A stretch of DNA of 25,235 nucleotides from JADJPL01 sp040382095 (GCA_040382095.1 JBEIGB010000055.1:1-25235); one strand, 5' to 3'. Counted from the stretch's first letter, positions 9,701 to 17,782 are shown. Translations and numbers: made by a program. The notes: generated by a model from the sequence alone, not told the origin.

Positions 9701-10018
9701 CACCACGACTTCGTCCAGGACTTCCGCGTCCTCTTCGAGGGAAACATCAATGACAGTACGGTTTCCAACTACCTCCCGGACCGCAATATAGCCTACGTAG
9801 GAAAACTCGATCGTTGCCGTAGCGTCAGGTGCCTGGATACTGTATTTCCCATCCAGATCAGTAACAGAACCTGTCGAGCTTCCCTGAATGATTACGTTGA
9901 CCCCGATCAGCGGAGCACCGCTCTTGTCTTTTACCGTGCCCGTGACCGTACGCTGTCCCCAGGCACTTATGCCTGTCAAAAGGCAAAAAATCAGCAATAA
10001 GTTGACCCTTTTTAGCAT
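6800..10018 (-). CDS. susC-like: SusC/RagA-type TonB-linked outer membrane receptor
   Basis: A 1072-residue TonB-dependent transporter, normal for SusC. In order it shows: a signal peptide ending ISAWGQ; a carboxypeptidase-D regulatory-like domain from about residue 22 to 95 (TVTGTVKDKSGAPLIGVNV and EFSYVGYIA); a TonB-box-like segment DEVVVSALGFAQKK near residues 102-115; a plug domain with QIRGANTITGSSDPLIILDG and ILKGASAASLWGSRAANGV; and a long beta-barrel ending in the aromatic LQITY, as expected for BAM-dependent insertion. It imports a nutrient delivered by the SusD-like lipoprotein using TonB energy. The two genes are 42 bases apart and surely cotranscribed. A perfect Bacteroidetes -7 box lies 26-33 bases upstream of the start codon. 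No ECF sigma or anti-sigma gene is next to it, so regulation beyond the promoter is not visible. Confidence 0.96.
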   Translation of the reverse strand: MLKRVNLLLIFCLLTGISAWGQRTVTGTVKDKSGAPLIGVNVIIQGSSTGSVTDLDGKYSIQAPDATATIEFSYVGYIAVREVVGNRTVIDVSLEEDAEVLDEVVVSALGFAQKKDQMGATYSSVSSQDVVRSGETGVINGLGGKAAGVRIARSNGDPGAGSVIQIRGANTITGSSDPLIILDGVPISNSTIYGNGNGGQDAGVAQQSRLNDLNPNDIESIQILKGASAASLWGSRAANGVIVITTKKGKSGKPTITYSSAYSFDEINVRHPLQDKFGQGLNGVWSATASQSWGDKIADRSGAADEVVTNRDRFVAANGTVYYPVTKKNSRETFNESNFDAVFRNGKFWQNDLSISGGSDKSTFFFSFGNLSQEGIIRGSDYNRTNLRLNNQTFLSSWMSMTTRAAYTRTTSNRIQQSSNIDGLYLALLRTSPDFDIRDYIGTYYNVAGQAFPNAHRAYRRHLGFPNPAHGNPIWITDEQKGTSGVDRFIVNSELNIDPLPWLKFTLRGGVDAYYDKRLYFFPILSAGAPNGELFQDDISEREVNFDAIAKGSFKLGNDINLLATMGWNYNDRQRDLVYTTLVGFQVDYREPITALNASNDASSMERLQRLIRSNRGYGVLSFDLFQQLYVNMSGTMEAASTVNGSFFYPSFDAAWQFTKLPALAAQKFLSFGKLRASWGQVGVQPAPHRFQTLAESGFTYSSYSDPLASAQFGGGYRINNNQGNPNLRPEIKTEYEVGADLRFANNRVGLTATYYKNQINDLLFDVATAASTGFTTIYTNGGRMRNRGLELELDGDIIKKKSFNLNLYANWNNNRNEVLDILGVQSIDLTSQSISSRAVQGHPLGALWGTQLRRKADGSIDFDVNGFPQIANTQGVIGDPNPDWRGGLGTRAGWNGITLNVLFEHSQGGDYAERTRFILRNFGTHADVGNEVTLTQPLKNVTGKEFAAGTVVRGNIGDFGAGPVLLDQAWYTGRGGGLGDAVINELAIGDFTWTRLREVSLSYNLNTSGFRKTTKLSSVVFTVTGRNLWLKTDIVGIDPDTNQFGVDNGFGIDYFTNPGTRSVLFSLQITY

Positions 10019-10044
10019 AAATTCTTTTTAAAAAATGGATTAAA

Positions 10045-10052
10045 CAAATGTA
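10045..10052 (-). promoter_or_regulatory. Bacteroidetes -7 box upstream of the susC-like gene
   Basis: The minus strand reads TACATTTG, an exact match to the Bacteroidota -7 consensus TAnnTTTG, 26 bases before the susC start codon. Transcription would begin roughly 7 bases downstream, giving a leader of about 20 bases. I see no clear TTG at -33, so the upstream half of the promoter is weak or depends on an activator. Confidence 0.55.
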
Positions 10053-10088
10053 TTATGTGCAAAATATTCGGGTGGTGTAAACGGTCAT

Positions 10089-10194
10089 GGGGTTGTGTGA
10101 AAAGCCTCATGATTTTTTTCAGAGGCTGTCCAAAAAAATATTCTGCCGCCAAAGGACTTTCGGGACAGCCCCAGAATATTTAATACACAACCCC
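10089..10194. repeat. Composite palindromic element with 10-bp terminal inverted repeats
   Basis: The ends are GGGGTTGTGT (10089-10098) and ACACAACCCC (10185-10194), perfectly inverted. Inside, AGCCTC (10103-10108) pairs with GAGGCT (10122-10127). GGCTGTCC (10124-10131) pairs with GGACAGCC (10163-10170), and AATATTCTG (10137-10145) pairs with CAGAATATT (10172-10180). The last two pairings cross each other, so they are either alternative folds or a pseudoknot. It lies in the 448-base divergent spacer between the susC-like gene and the amidohydrolase-like gene. The sequence GAGGCTGTCCAAAAA resembles ends of insertion sequences as I remember them, so a MITE or decayed IS is possible. The rest of the spacer (10195-10400) shows nothing I can name. 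Confidence 0.7.
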
Positions 10195-10410
10195 CACCAA
10201 AGACTTCCGGAGGACGTATGAAGCAGCCTCTTCTCATAAAAGCTCTTCCGGTAAAAACCATGCCCAATAAAATTCGGGAATGTTCGTCCGATAGCTTGAA
10301 CAGAGATCAGCACTGCTGTATCACACTTAAAAGTTCGTCAAAAATAATTTAATATTTAAAAAAATTGCATTTTGGCAGGAATGAACAAAATAAATACTGA
10401 AATTTGAGTA

Positions 10411-10439
10411 TTGATGGCAGAAAAGAGCAAATCGTTTTG
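10411..10439 (+). promoter_or_regulatory. Candidate -33/-7 promoter for the amidohydrolase-like gene
   Basis: TTG at 10411-10413 is separated by 18 bases from TCGTTTTG (10432-10439), which has one mismatch to TAnnTTTG. This places transcription start about 20 bases before the preferred ATG at 10467. The frame's TTG at 10404 would lie upstream of this promoter, which favours the ATG. Such short motifs occur by chance, so this is tentative. Confidence 0.35.
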
Positions 10440-10466
10440 ACACCAAATAATTATTGGACCAGCGAT

Positions 10467-11681
10467 ATGTACCAATTTAAAAAATTTATTATCCGAAAAG
10501 CTTTACCCTTTATTTTCCTGCTGCTCCCCCTGGGTATAAATGCGCAGACCTTAAGGGTGGACAGTACATATTTTGGAGCGAACGAGTACATCGAATACCT
10601 GCCCGGCAACCTTCCGCTCATCTTCGCAGCCTCTCATGGCGGATACCTCACGCCGGCAAGTATTCCTGTGCGCAGTTGCGCCGGCTGTGTCACGGTGACA
10701 GATGCCAATACCCAGGAACTTGCAAGAATGGTGCGGGAGGCGGTATTCAGGCGCACTGGGTGCTACCCTCACCTGATCATCAACCGGCTGCGTCGCAATC
10801 GTCTGGATGCGAACAGGGATATCTGGGAGGCTGCCCTTGGCAACGGGGAAGCCGAACAGGCATGGAGGGATTATCATGCTTTCATAGATTCAGCTAAGCA
10901 AACCGTTGTCAAAAAATTCAATCGGGGCATATTTATTGACCTGCACGGTCATGGGCATAGCATACAACGGCTCGAACTAGGCTATCTGCTTTCAGGTTCT
11001 ACCCTGCGCCTCGCCGACGGATCGTTAAATGCTCCAAATGTGGTCATGAATTCAAGTATCCGCAAACTCAGTGAGGACAACCGAAAGAAGTTCACCCATG
11101 CCGAACTCCTGCGGGGCGCGTTCAGCCTTGGGGCTTTTCTGCAAAAATCGGGCTATGCCGCGGTACCAAGCGATGCTGACCCAGCGCCCAGAAGTGGCGA
11201 CGATTACTTCAGTGGAGGATACAGTACTGACCGCCACGGGTCGGTGGAAGGGTCCAATATTGATGCGATTCAGATCGAGTGCAATTTCCAGGGGGTAAGG
11301 GATAGCGAACCCAGCCTTTATTTTTTCGCCGATGCGCTCGCAGCCAGTTTGATGGAGTACCTCAAAACCCACTATTTTGAGGGCCTCCCATCGTGCCAAA
11401 CCATTACTCCTGTGGTCTCTGCTCCCGAAGATGCCGCTTTGCAGATTTTTCCCAATCCCGGCTGCGGGACATATTTCATGAAACACCAATTACAAAGTAA
11501 TGAATATGCAGATGCGACCATTTTCGACGTTTCAGGAAAAGCAGTATTAAAAACAAGCCTCGCTTCCGGAGTGCTGGAATTGCCCCCGGGGCAATTCCCC
11601 AATGGCCTTTACTGGATGATTGCACGACGAATGTCGGGGCAGCCACTCCGGATCCCCCTCCTGCAACAATGTATGTATTGA
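10467..11681 (+). CDS. Secreted N-formylglutamate amidohydrolase-like protein with T9SS sorting domain
   Basis: From the ATG at 10467 it starts MYQFKKFIIRKALPFIFLLL and a signal peptide ends at INAQ. The catalytic region carries motifs of the N-formylglutamate amidohydrolase (FGase, PF05013-like) fold: AASHGG (residues 54-59, with a likely metal histidine), INRLRRNRLDANRD (105-118) and FIDLHGHGH (156-164). A later NIDAIQIECN segment resembles the family's conserved glutamate strand. The last 75 residues, starting at LQIFPNPGCGTYF and running through FDVSGKAVL and PNGLYW, are a type A T9SS C-terminal sorting domain. So it should be exported through the Sec and type IX systems and be secreted or surface-anchored. 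Cytosolic FGases work in histidine degradation; that role is unlikely here, and the substrate may be an extracellular formyl- or acyl-amide. It is divergent from the susC-like gene and 123 bases before the cytochrome operon. Confidence 0.8.
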   Translation: MYQFKKFIIRKALPFIFLLLPLGINAQTLRVDSTYFGANEYIEYLPGNLPLIFAASHGGYLTPASIPVRSCAGCVTVTDANTQELARMVREAVFRRTGCYPHLIINRLRRNRLDANRDIWEAALGNGEAEQAWRDYHAFIDSAKQTVVKKFNRGIFIDLHGHGHSIQRLELGYLLSGSTLRLADGSLNAPNVVMNSSIRKLSEDNRKKFTHAELLRGAFSLGAFLQKSGYAAVPSDADPAPRSGDDYFSGGYSTDRHGSVEGSNIDAIQIECNFQGVRDSEPSLYFFADALAASLMEYLKTHYFEGLPSCQTITPVVSAPEDAALQIFPNPGCGTYFMKHQLQSNEYADATIFDVSGKAVLKTSLASGVLELPPGQFPNGLYWMIARRMSGQPLRIPLLQQCMY

Positions 11682-11804
11682 ACAGCCCCTTCCATTCATT
11701 TGGCCCAGGTGCCGTTATAGTTATCTGAGAATTTTTTTTTGCCACGGATTCTGAAAAGCACGGCATATTTAATATTTTTATTTTTTTTATGTGCAAAATG
11801 AAAT

Positions 11805-14123
11805 ATGCTGAAGAACCGTCTTACCTATCTTTCTGTATTGCTGTTTGCCATTGCCGGAGGGACATGGCTCTGGCGTGCCCTTCCAGGGACTTCCGAGACA
11901 GCGGCCGACCTGATGGATTACAACCTCCATATCCGACCGATATTGTCCGATAAATGCTTTGCCTGCCATGGGCCCGATGCGAAAGCCAGAGAAGCCGGGC
12001 TCCGGCTGGATATCGCGGACAGCGCATACGCAGCGTTGAAGGAAAGCCCGGCTTTTCATGCCATCGTTCCGGGTAAAAAAGAGGCTTCGGAGGTCTGGAA
12101 ACGCATTGTGGCTTCTGATCCCGATTTAATTATGCCCCCACCGTCTTTTAAAATCACCCTTACCCCCGAAGAAATTGACCGCCTCGGGAAATGGATTGAA
12201 CAGGGCGCAGTATATAAACCACATTGGGCCTTCGTACCCCCCAAAAAGCTTCCGCTGCCGAAAGTCAGGGATAAAAAATGGCCGGTGAACGAAATTGATT
12301 ACTTCATCCTCGCCAAAATGGAGGCCCAGGGATTGGAACCTTCCCCACAGGCCGACCCCGAGCGCCTGCTCAAAAGGGTTTCCCTCGATCTCACCGGCCT
12401 GCCGCCGGCAATCGCCGACCAGGAACAATTCCTGAAAAACCCCGGCGGTAAAGCTTATGAAAAATATGTGCGCACCTTGCTCGCCTCCCCCCATTACGGG
12501 GAAAAAATGGCGATTGCATGGCTCGATCTCGCGCGTTATGCCGATAGCCATGGCTACCAGGATGACGGCCTGCGAACGATGTGGCCATGGCGCGACTGGG
12601 TCATCCATGCGTTCAATCAGAATTACGCTTACAAAAAATTTGTCTCCTGGCAATTAGCCGGCGACTTCCTCGCACCGGAAAACAAAGAGGCTATCCTGGC
12701 TACCGGCTTTAACCGCAACCATAAGATTACCCAAGAGGGTGGGGTCATTGATGAGGAGTACCGCATCGAGTACGTCACAGACCGTACGAATACTTTTGGT
12801 AAAGCCTTCCTGGGCCTGACCTTTGAATGTGCCAAATGCCATGACCATAAATACGACCCGATTTCGCAGGAAGAATATTTCCGCACCTTCGATTTTTTTA
12901 ATCAGGTCGCAGAGAAAGGCTATCAGGGGGATATCAGCCTGGCATCGCTTGCCGATCCGCCATTGATCCGGATCGAACCGGAAGAAGCCAGGGGCAAACT
13001 TCTTTTTGTCAACCTCAAAGATTCTATACCCGTAAGTGTAATGGTGATGAAGGATACCTTCCCCAGGCGGCCTACACATATCCTGCGCAGGGGAGCTTAT
13101 GACCAGCCCGACAAAGCCGTTGTACCAGGGTTACCGGCAGCGATTATGCCGTATAACCGTTCCAGCCTGAACCCGGACAGATCAGGGCTCGTCCAATGGC
13201 TCTTCGATGAAAATAACCCGCTCACCGCTCGTGTATTCGTCAACCGCGTCTGGGAAAGCTTTTTTGGAAGGGGATTGGTCAAAACTTCCGGGGATTTTGG
13301 CTTCCAGGGGGAGCTACCTTCCCATCCCGAGTTGCTCGATTGGCTGGCAGTTGATTTTATGGAAAACGGCTGGGACATCAAACGCCTGGTCCGGCAGATC
13401 GTCACTTCTGCAACTTACCGGCAAAGCGCCCAGTTAACAAAGGTACATCTGAAAAAAGATCCGGAAAACATCTATTTGTCCCGTGCCCCCAGGATGCGAC
13501 TCCCCGCAGAGCTCATCAAGGACCTGGTGCTGTCGTCATCCGGATTGCTCGTGCCGGAAATTGGAGGGCCAAGCGTAAAGCCCTATCAACCCGATGGTAT
13601 CTGGGAGGCAACGACATCAGGCCGCGGTCAACTCGCCACCTATGTCCAGGATCACGGAGAATCGCTCTACCGTCGGGGATTGTACCATTTTATCAAACGT
13701 ACCGCACCACCTCCGGGAATGCTCACATTCGATGCATCCCCCCGCGACCAGTGCGAGGTTGGGCGCATGCGCACGAATACCCCCCTGCAAGCCCTCATCC
13801 TGTTGAACGATCCTATGGTCAACGAAGCGGCAAGGGTTTTTGCAGAAAGCCTGCTCACAAAAAAATACCGCCCCGATGAAGCTATCCGAATAGCCTTCCG
13901 CAGTATCGTGTGCAGAGAAATCAAACGCAACGAATTGAACAAACTCCAGGTACTCCTCAGCACGCAGATGAAAGTGCTCGGCAATGACACCCACCGTGCC
14001 AGAAAAATCCTCGATCAGGGGGAGTTCCCGAAACAGGAACAACTGGATCCCGTGGAAACCGCTGCACTTGCGATTACAATCCTGACCATTTATAACCTGG
14101 AGGAATCCATTACAAAATCCTGA
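11805..14123 (+). CDS. PSCyt1-DUF1549-DUF1553 exported cytochrome protein
   Basis: A 772-residue protein of the 'planctomycete cytochrome C' type. After an N-terminal hydrophobic segment (YLSVLLFAIAGGTWLW) comes a PSCyt1 haem domain with C51-x-x-C54-H55 (CFACHGPDAK) and a likely axial Met110 in LIMPPP. The DUF1549 domain, about residues 160-360, begins NEIDYFILAKMEAQGL and contains a second haem motif, C342-x-x-C345-H346 (CAKCHDHKYDPI). The DUF1553 domain covers the C-terminal part (TARVFVNRVWESFFGRGLV, TPLQALILLNDP). It is shorter than many planctomycete versions because no carbohydrate-binding insert is present. The reaction is unknown for the family. It is first in a three-gene operon, with the next start codon five bases after its stop codon. 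Electron transfer in the periplasm is inferred from the two haem motifs. Confidence 0.93.
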   Translation: MLKNRLTYLSVLLFAIAGGTWLWRALPGTSETAADLMDYNLHIRPILSDKCFACHGPDAKAREAGLRLDIADSAYAALKESPAFHAIVPGKKEASEVWKRIVASDPDLIMPPPSFKITLTPEEIDRLGKWIEQGAVYKPHWAFVPPKKLPLPKVRDKKWPVNEIDYFILAKMEAQGLEPSPQADPERLLKRVSLDLTGLPPAIADQEQFLKNPGGKAYEKYVRTLLASPHYGEKMAIAWLDLARYADSHGYQDDGLRTMWPWRDWVIHAFNQNYAYKKFVSWQLAGDFLAPENKEAILATGFNRNHKITQEGGVIDEEYRIEYVTDRTNTFGKAFLGLTFECAKCHDHKYDPISQEEYFRTFDFFNQVAEKGYQGDISLASLADPPLIRIEPEEARGKLLFVNLKDSIPVSVMVMKDTFPRRPTHILRRGAYDQPDKAVVPGLPAAIMPYNRSSLNPDRSGLVQWLFDENNPLTARVFVNRVWESFFGRGLVKTSGDFGFQGELPSHPELLDWLAVDFMENGWDIKRLVRQIVTSATYRQSAQLTKVHLKKDPENIYLSRAPRMRLPAELIKDLVLSSSGLLVPEIGGPSVKPYQPDGIWEATTSGRGQLATYVQDHGESLYRRGLYHFIKRTAPPPGMLTFDASPRDQCEVGRMRTNTPLQALILLNDPMVNEAARVFAESLLTKKYRPDEAIRIAFRSIVCREIKRNELNKLQVLLSTQMKVLGNDTHRARKILDQGEFPKQEQLDPVETAALAITILTIYNLEESITKS

Positions 14124-14128
14124 CCGAT

Positions 14129-15583
14129 ATGGCCAACCCTTTCATGGAACATCAGTTCCACCTCACCCGAAGGCATTTCCTGGGTAAGTTGAGCATCGGA
14201 TTAGGCAGTGCGGCCCTCGGCTCCCTGCTCACCCGCGACCTTTGGTCCCCTCGGGAAAATATCGAAGAAACGATTATCGCAGGGTTACCACATTTTGCCC
14301 CAAAGGCGAAAAGGGTCATCTATCTGTTTCAAAACGGTGCTCCTTCCCAACTCGAAAGCTTCGACTATAAGCCCCTGCTCAATAAAATGTCTGGGCAGGA
14401 CCTGCCGGAGTCCATCCGAGGCGGCCAGCGTCTCACCGGTATGACCGCCAACCAGGAACGCTTCCCCTTGGTAGGGTCGCGTTTTGGTTTTCAGCAACAT
14501 GGTAAAAATGGTACCTGGGTGAGCGAGCTGTTCCCCAATATCGCCAATATCGCCGATGAAATTTGTGTGGTGAAATCCATGCATACCGAAGCTATTAACC
14601 ATGATCCCGCACTCACATTCTTCCAGACAGGCGCCCAACAAGGCAACCGCCCCAGCATGGGCGCATGGCTCAGCTATGGCCTCGGTAGCGAAAACCAAAA
14701 CCTCCCGGCATACTGCGTACTCCTCTCCCGTGGCAAAGGCAATGGCCAGGGTGTTTACTCAAAACTCTGGACAAACGGCTTCCTCGATAGCGTCCATCAG
14801 GGGGTACAATTCAGTAACAGCGACGACCCCATCCTCTACCTCCAAAACCCGGAAGGTGTAGATGACCAGGCCCGCCGTGCCATGCTGGACCAACTGGCCG
14901 CCCTCAATGAAGAAAATTATAAGGAATTCGGTGATCCCGAAATACAATCCAGGGTCCAACAATACGAAATGGCCTACCGTATGCAGACCGCAGTACCGGA
15001 AATGATGGATTTGAGTAAAGAACCGGATTATATCATCAATATGTATGGCCCGGATTGCCTCGTCCCCGGTACTTATGCAGCCAACTGTCTCCTGGCCCGT
15101 CGCCTCTCGGAATCAGGCGTGCGTTTCGTCCAACTGTATCACCAGGGATGGGACCATCACGGCAACCTGATCGGCGAATTCATGGGGCAGGCAAAAGATG
15201 TTGACCGTGCCTCAGCGGCACTGGTACAGGACCTCAAACAACGCGGGTTACTGGATGAAACCCTGGTTATCTGGGGAGGTGAATTTGGACGCACCAACTA
15301 CTGTCAGGGCGATTTTTCACCGGAAAATTATGGACGCGATCACCATCCTCGCTGCTTCTCCATCTGGATGGCCGGTGGCGGAATCAAACCCGGGATTACC
15401 TATGGCGAAACAGACGAATTTGGGTACAATATCATCGAAAACCCGGTCCACGTACACGATTTCCATGCGACCGTCCTCCACCTCATGGGGCTGGACCACG
15501 AAAAACTGGTGTACAAACATCTGGGCAGGCGATATCGCTTGACGGATATCGCCGGAAAAGTGGTGCCGGGAATCATCGCCTGA
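14129..15583 (+). CDS. DUF1501 domain protein with Tat signal
   Basis: A 484-residue member of the DUF1501 (PF07394-like) family, which belongs to the alkaline phosphatase/sulfatase superfamily. The N-terminus has a twin-arginine motif, TRRHFLGK (R14-R15), followed by a hydrophobic stretch, so it probably folds in the cytoplasm before export. Conserved segments include RVIYLFQNGAPSQLESFDYKP, MHTEAINHDPA, GWDHHGN, VIWGGEFGRT, GRDHHPRCFSIWMAGGGIKPG and VHVHDFHATVLHLMGLDH; their histidines and acids are likely metal ligands. The start could also be Met6. Genes for DUF1501 and DUF1553 proteins are characteristically adjacent in Planctomycetes, Verrucomicrobia and some Bacteroidota. A hydrolase acting with its cytochrome partners is plausible, but no activity is established that I know of. 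Confidence 0.93.
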   Translation: MANPFMEHQFHLTRRHFLGKLSIGLGSAALGSLLTRDLWSPRENIEETIIAGLPHFAPKAKRVIYLFQNGAPSQLESFDYKPLLNKMSGQDLPESIRGGQRLTGMTANQERFPLVGSRFGFQQHGKNGTWVSELFPNIANIADEICVVKSMHTEAINHDPALTFFQTGAQQGNRPSMGAWLSYGLGSENQNLPAYCVLLSRGKGNGQGVYSKLWTNGFLDSVHQGVQFSNSDDPILYLQNPEGVDDQARRAMLDQLAALNEENYKEFGDPEIQSRVQQYEMAYRMQTAVPEMMDLSKEPDYIINMYGPDCLVPGTYAANCLLARRLSESGVRFVQLYHQGWDHHGNLIGEFMGQAKDVDRASAALVQDLKQRGLLDETLVIWGGEFGRTNYCQGDFSPENYGRDHHPRCFSIWMAGGGIKPGITYGETDEFGYNIIENPVHVHDFHATVLHLMGLDHEKLVYKHLGRRYRLTDIAGKVVPGIIA

Positions 15584-15602
15584 CCTAGTAATTTGAATTG
15601 AA

Positions 15603-17759
15603 ATGAAGTACTTCGATAAATGGGCAGGCAATTTCATCCTGGCCCTGCATGTTTTTCTGCTATTTCTGATTTTTGCTTCCGAAAAAGTCGAACTGCCTGT
15701 GCTGCTGGCATGGAGTGGTCGGCTGCATCCGCTTTTGCTACATCTGCCCATCGGCTTCTTTTCTTTTGCCAGCTTACTCTGGATAATCCGCAGACAAATT
15801 CAGGGGCAACAGGCGCTCCAGCTCTCCCTGCTCCTCAGTGCCCTGAGTATCCCGCTAACGGCGGTTACCGGTTTTTTTATCTCACGGGATGGGGGATATG
15901 ATGATACCCTTCTTTTCCGACATCAATGGAGCGCTGTGGTCTTTGGCCTACTGGCCTGGGCACTCTATACCGGCGTCCGGGATTTTCCCGGAAAAACCCA
16001 TTGGTGGAATCCACTCTTTGCACTGACTTTTTCCGGAATGCTGCTGACCGGGCACTGGGGCGGCCAGCTTACTCACGGAACAGACTTCCTCGACTGGCCG
16101 GAAAGCGCGGAAGAGGCTCTGGCCAATACCCCGGCTAAAGCCTCCGCTTCCACTACCTTCTACGCCGCCGCTGTGCAGCCGGTCTTCTCCGGGAAATGCG
16201 TCACCTGCCACCGAACAGGAAAAACAAAGGGCGGACTTAACCTGGAAAACACTGCGTCCGCAATAAAAGGCGGCGAATCCGGCCCAATATGGTTGGCCGG
16301 GGATGTAGCAGGCAGTATTTTTCTGCAACGTATCCATCTGCCCGTAACCGACAAAAAGCACATGCCGCCCCGGGGGAAAAACCCCCTGACCCCCGAAGAG
16401 GAAGCCTTACTGGATAGCTGGGTCGCCGCAGGTGCGGATACCCGGTTAAAAATTGCAGAAATCAAAAATGGGCATCCTTTATTCCGGTTTGTATCTCAAA
16501 AGTCTGTTGAAACACCAGTGACCTACCGCTTCAAGCCCGCCAGCAACGCGGTACTCGCCAAGCTGAACGACGCCTATACCACAGTCAAACCGATTGCCAC
16601 CGGCTCCCCGGCTTTGGAAGCGACGATCTTTATCCGAAAGGCTTTCAATATTAAAAGGGTGACTGCCCTGCAAAAAGTCAAAGATCAACTCGTACGCCTC
16701 AACCTCAACAATATGCCGGTCAGGGATCAGGACCTGGATGCCTTGCTGCCTTTTTCCAACCTCGAACAACTCACCCTGAGCTACACCGATATTTCCGGCA
16801 AAGGCCTCGAAAAACTAAAACAACTCCCCGCATTGAGGTCAATAAGCCTTACTGGTACAAATACCGGGGTAAACGCCGCCGCTGCATTGACTCAGATTCC
16901 TAAGCTTAAAACGGTATATTTGTGGAATACCAGGGTCAGCGCAAAAGAAATCGAACAGTTGAAAAGAAAATACCCCAATATCCAGTGGGAATTCGGATTT
17001 ACCCCTTCACCCAAAGATATCCTCGCACTCAGCCCACCATTATTTGAAAAGGCTAAACCTATCCTGGCTGAACGAGACAGTATATTCCTGAAAACCGCCA
17101 TTCCCGGCTCCGTAATCAAATACACAACAGACGGGACGTTGCCGGATTCTATCAACGGCCTGATTTATAAAACACCAATACCATTCCGCGATATCGTCAC
17201 GGTAAAGGCAAGGGCCTTTAAAGCGGGCTGGCTGAACAGCGAGGTATCGGAGATGACGGTTTACAAGCACGGCAAAAGGCCTGCACGGGTAGAATTACTC
17301 ACCGCACCCAACCCCGAATATACCGCAAAGCCAGAAGTACTGCTGAACGGCGAGCTTGGCAATATCACCCAGTTTAGAAGTGGGCAATGGCTCGGGTATA
17401 AAGACCGGCACCTCGAGGCCATTTTCTATTTTGATAAAAATAAAGCCCCTGACATAAAATCCCTTGCGGTAAGCTACGGGGTAAATATCGGCAGTTATAT
17501 CGTCCCGCCGGTATCCATGGAGGTGTGGGGCGGCAAAAATCCAAAAGAAATGGAACTACTGGCAAAAGCCAGTTTTGATGCTTTTTCCGTACAAGATCTG
17601 GCCGACCAGGAATCCAGGGGGCGGGTGCTCAAATTCAAATCGGCTGCTCAATGGAGCTATTATAAGCTCGTTGTTCGCAACCTTACCCAGCTACCCGATT
17701 TCCACCCAGGGAAAGGTACCCCCGGTTGGTTTTTTGTGGATGAGGTTTTTTTTAATTAA
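15603..17759 (+). CDS. DUF2231 membrane protein with PSCyt1 haem, leucine-rich, and chitobiase-C-like domains
   Basis: A 718-residue multidomain protein. Residues 1-155 hold about four or five membrane segments and the DUF2231 signature GRLHPLLLHLPIGFF. A PSCyt1-type cytochrome follows with C199-x-x-C202-H203 (CVTCHRTG) and likely axial Met254 (KKHMPPRGKNPLT). Residues of roughly 350-455 form short leucine-rich repeats (LEQLTLSYTDISGKGLEKLK, LRSISLTGTNTGV). Residues of roughly 490-565 match a chitobiase/beta-hexosaminidase C-terminal domain (KYTTDGTLPDS). The final 130 residues look like a beta-sandwich of the F5/8 type C kind (GQWLGYKDRHLEAIFYFD). It is third in the operon, 19 bases after the DUF1501 gene. 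The likely role is a membrane anchor and electron acceptor for the haem proteins, with the outer domains possibly binding carbohydrate; that is inference. Confidence 0.92.
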   Translation: MKYFDKWAGNFILALHVFLLFLIFASEKVELPVLLAWSGRLHPLLLHLPIGFFSFASLLWIIRRQIQGQQALQLSLLLSALSIPLTAVTGFFISRDGGYDDTLLFRHQWSAVVFGLLAWALYTGVRDFPGKTHWWNPLFALTFSGMLLTGHWGGQLTHGTDFLDWPESAEEALANTPAKASASTTFYAAAVQPVFSGKCVTCHRTGKTKGGLNLENTASAIKGGESGPIWLAGDVAGSIFLQRIHLPVTDKKHMPPRGKNPLTPEEEALLDSWVAAGADTRLKIAEIKNGHPLFRFVSQKSVETPVTYRFKPASNAVLAKLNDAYTTVKPIATGSPALEATIFIRKAFNIKRVTALQKVKDQLVRLNLNNMPVRDQDLDALLPFSNLEQLTLSYTDISGKGLEKLKQLPALRSISLTGTNTGVNAAAALTQIPKLKTVYLWNTRVSAKEIEQLKRKYPNIQWEFGFTPSPKDILALSPPLFEKAKPILAERDSIFLKTAIPGSVIKYTTDGTLPDSINGLIYKTPIPFRDIVTVKARAFKAGWLNSEVSEMTVYKHGKRPARVELLTAPNPEYTAKPEVLLNGELGNITQFRSGQWLGYKDRHLEAIFYFDKNKAPDIKSLAVSYGVNIGSYIVPPVSMEVWGGKNPKEMELLAKASFDAFSVQDLADQESRGRVLKFKSAAQWSYYKLVVRNLTQLPDFHPGKGTPGWFFVDEVFFN

Positions 17760-17782
17760 GCACCCGACAATACTGACCCCTC

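Noticed and set aside
11700..11760. Intrinsic terminator after the amidohydrolase-like gene (run of T near 11731)
   Set aside because: A nine-T run is present, but I find no stable GC stem before it.
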